In this document: piece after piece, positions 5,172-5,637 of the stretch
How positions within the stretch are numbered: position 1 is the stretch's first letter
How the letters are laid out: each line of letters starts with the position of its first letter
Assembly (NCBI RefSeq): GCF_938045595.1
Contig: NZ_CALIBB010000261.1
Coordinates: 1-5,637 of the forward strand
DNA: 5,637 nt
Direction of reading: 5' to 3'
Origin: an uncultured Campylobacter sp.
GTDB taxonomy: Bacteria > Campylobacterota > Campylobacteria > Campylobacterales > Campylobacteraceae
The notes under the pieces: generated by a model
Seen by the model: the letters and a program-made list of their open reading frames with translations, nothing else
What the model was told of the DNA's origin: nothing
Database searches by the model: none
Program-made: the position numbers and the translations under genes

Positions 5172-5637
5172 CACGTGCACTGAAAGCAGCCGCCCAAGAC
5201 CTCGCATTTCTCGCAAATCTGCACGTATATGACCCCCTCACCCTGCACCAGCTCGCCGAATGGGATCTGCGCTAGATGCTTCATCGTCCCGCCGCAGCTA
5301 GGGCAGCTCAGATACGAGACGTCCTGTACCCACTGCGGATAGCCCGCCCACGGTCGTATCAAGCTCGCTAAAGCAGCCGTAAAACGGCGACACTTCGCCT
5401 CCTAGTTTAAATTTCATACCGCACAGCCGTGCAAAATCCTCCTGCGAAAAGTAGTTTTCATCGAAACCTTCGCCATCATGGCTTAGCTCTATCTCGCCGT
5501 CTGGGCTGCGCTTGCAAAAATATCTGACCGAGCCGACGCAGGTCGGGCAACAACGAAAGATCGCGTCGCGCTTTAAATTCAGAAACGCAAGCCGCGGCTC
5601 GTCGGCCTTAAGACGCAGCATATCGAGCATCTCGCAG
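5171..5637 (-). pseudogene. Cysteine-rich, DUF1963-like zinc-binding protein gene, frameshifted and truncated by window edge
   Basis: Two overlapping frames encode one protein. The upstream part (from the right edge to about 5343) contains CCPTC, then FSQEDFARLCGMKFKLGGEV and FYGCFSELDTTVGG before running into a stop at 5298. The downstream part, in the other frame, continues YPQWVQDVSYLSCPSCGG, then HLAQIPF, VQICEKC and GCFQCT, and stops at 5171-5173. Removing one base at about 5342 (in GGGCGGGCTAT on the - strand) rejoins them as ..TTVGGYPQWVQ.., the GGYPxWVQ signature I recall from DUF1963/YwqG-like proteins. The CPSC, CEKC and CFQC pairs suggest a zinc-binding module. About 154 residues are visible, and the frame is open through the right edge before the ATG at 5630, so the 5' end may lie outside. 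Whether the frameshift is real or a sequencing error cannot be told here. Confidence 0.65.

Noticed and set aside
4912..5232. Open frame on the + strand across the start of the 352-aa gene
   Set aside because: Serine/proline-rich antisense shadow with no ribosome binding site; it also crosses the - strand promoter.
5171..5362. Separate small zinc-ribbon gene starting at the TTG at 5362
   Set aside because: No ribosome binding site is seen and the sequence continues the upstream protein once one base is removed.

Overview
The window most likely comes from a Campylobacterota chromosome, probably a Campylobacter of the higher-GC oral group (gracilis/rectus/showae-like). Two things point there. 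The gene order lysC-hobA-holB-folP is, from memory, the one found in Campylobacter and Helicobacter, and HobA is known only from this phylum. The AAAATTTT-rich word usage, in genes and spacers alike, also fits. The species cannot be fixed from the sequence alone.

Left part (1-2600, + strand): four core genes packed head to tail with overlapping stop/start codons. They are the 3' end of lysC (aspartate kinase, C-terminal ACT domain), hobA (DnaA-binding replication-initiation factor), holB (short delta-prime clamp-loader subunit, TTG start) and folP (dihydropteroate synthase with an N-terminal extension of about 115 residues). The 1-bp and 4-bp overlaps indicate one transcript with coupled translation, joining amino-acid synthesis, replication initiation, clamp loading and folate synthesis.

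Middle and right part (2601-5637): everything is on the - strand, convergent with the operon, and looks accessory. There is a 298-bp AT-rich spacer with weak hairpins, then a 253-aa conserved hypothetical gene. Next is a 368-bp gene-free spacer holding three degenerate ~31-bp tandem repeats and a degenerate copy of the 3' end of the next gene. Then come a 352-aa gene of unknown function with a clear -10 box and ribosome binding site, and a cysteine-rich, probably zinc-binding gene split by a single-base frameshift and cut by the window edge. These three proteins resemble, by remembered sequence patterns only, DUF-type families that are often scattered in accessory or immunity-gene arrays. No toxin, transposase, integrase, CRISPR or RNA gene was found.

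The points most worth a second look are the frameshift near 5342, the duplicated gene end at 3969-4054, the 31-bp repeat block at 3875-3967, and the replacement of the expected downstream neighbour of folP by this - strand cluster.
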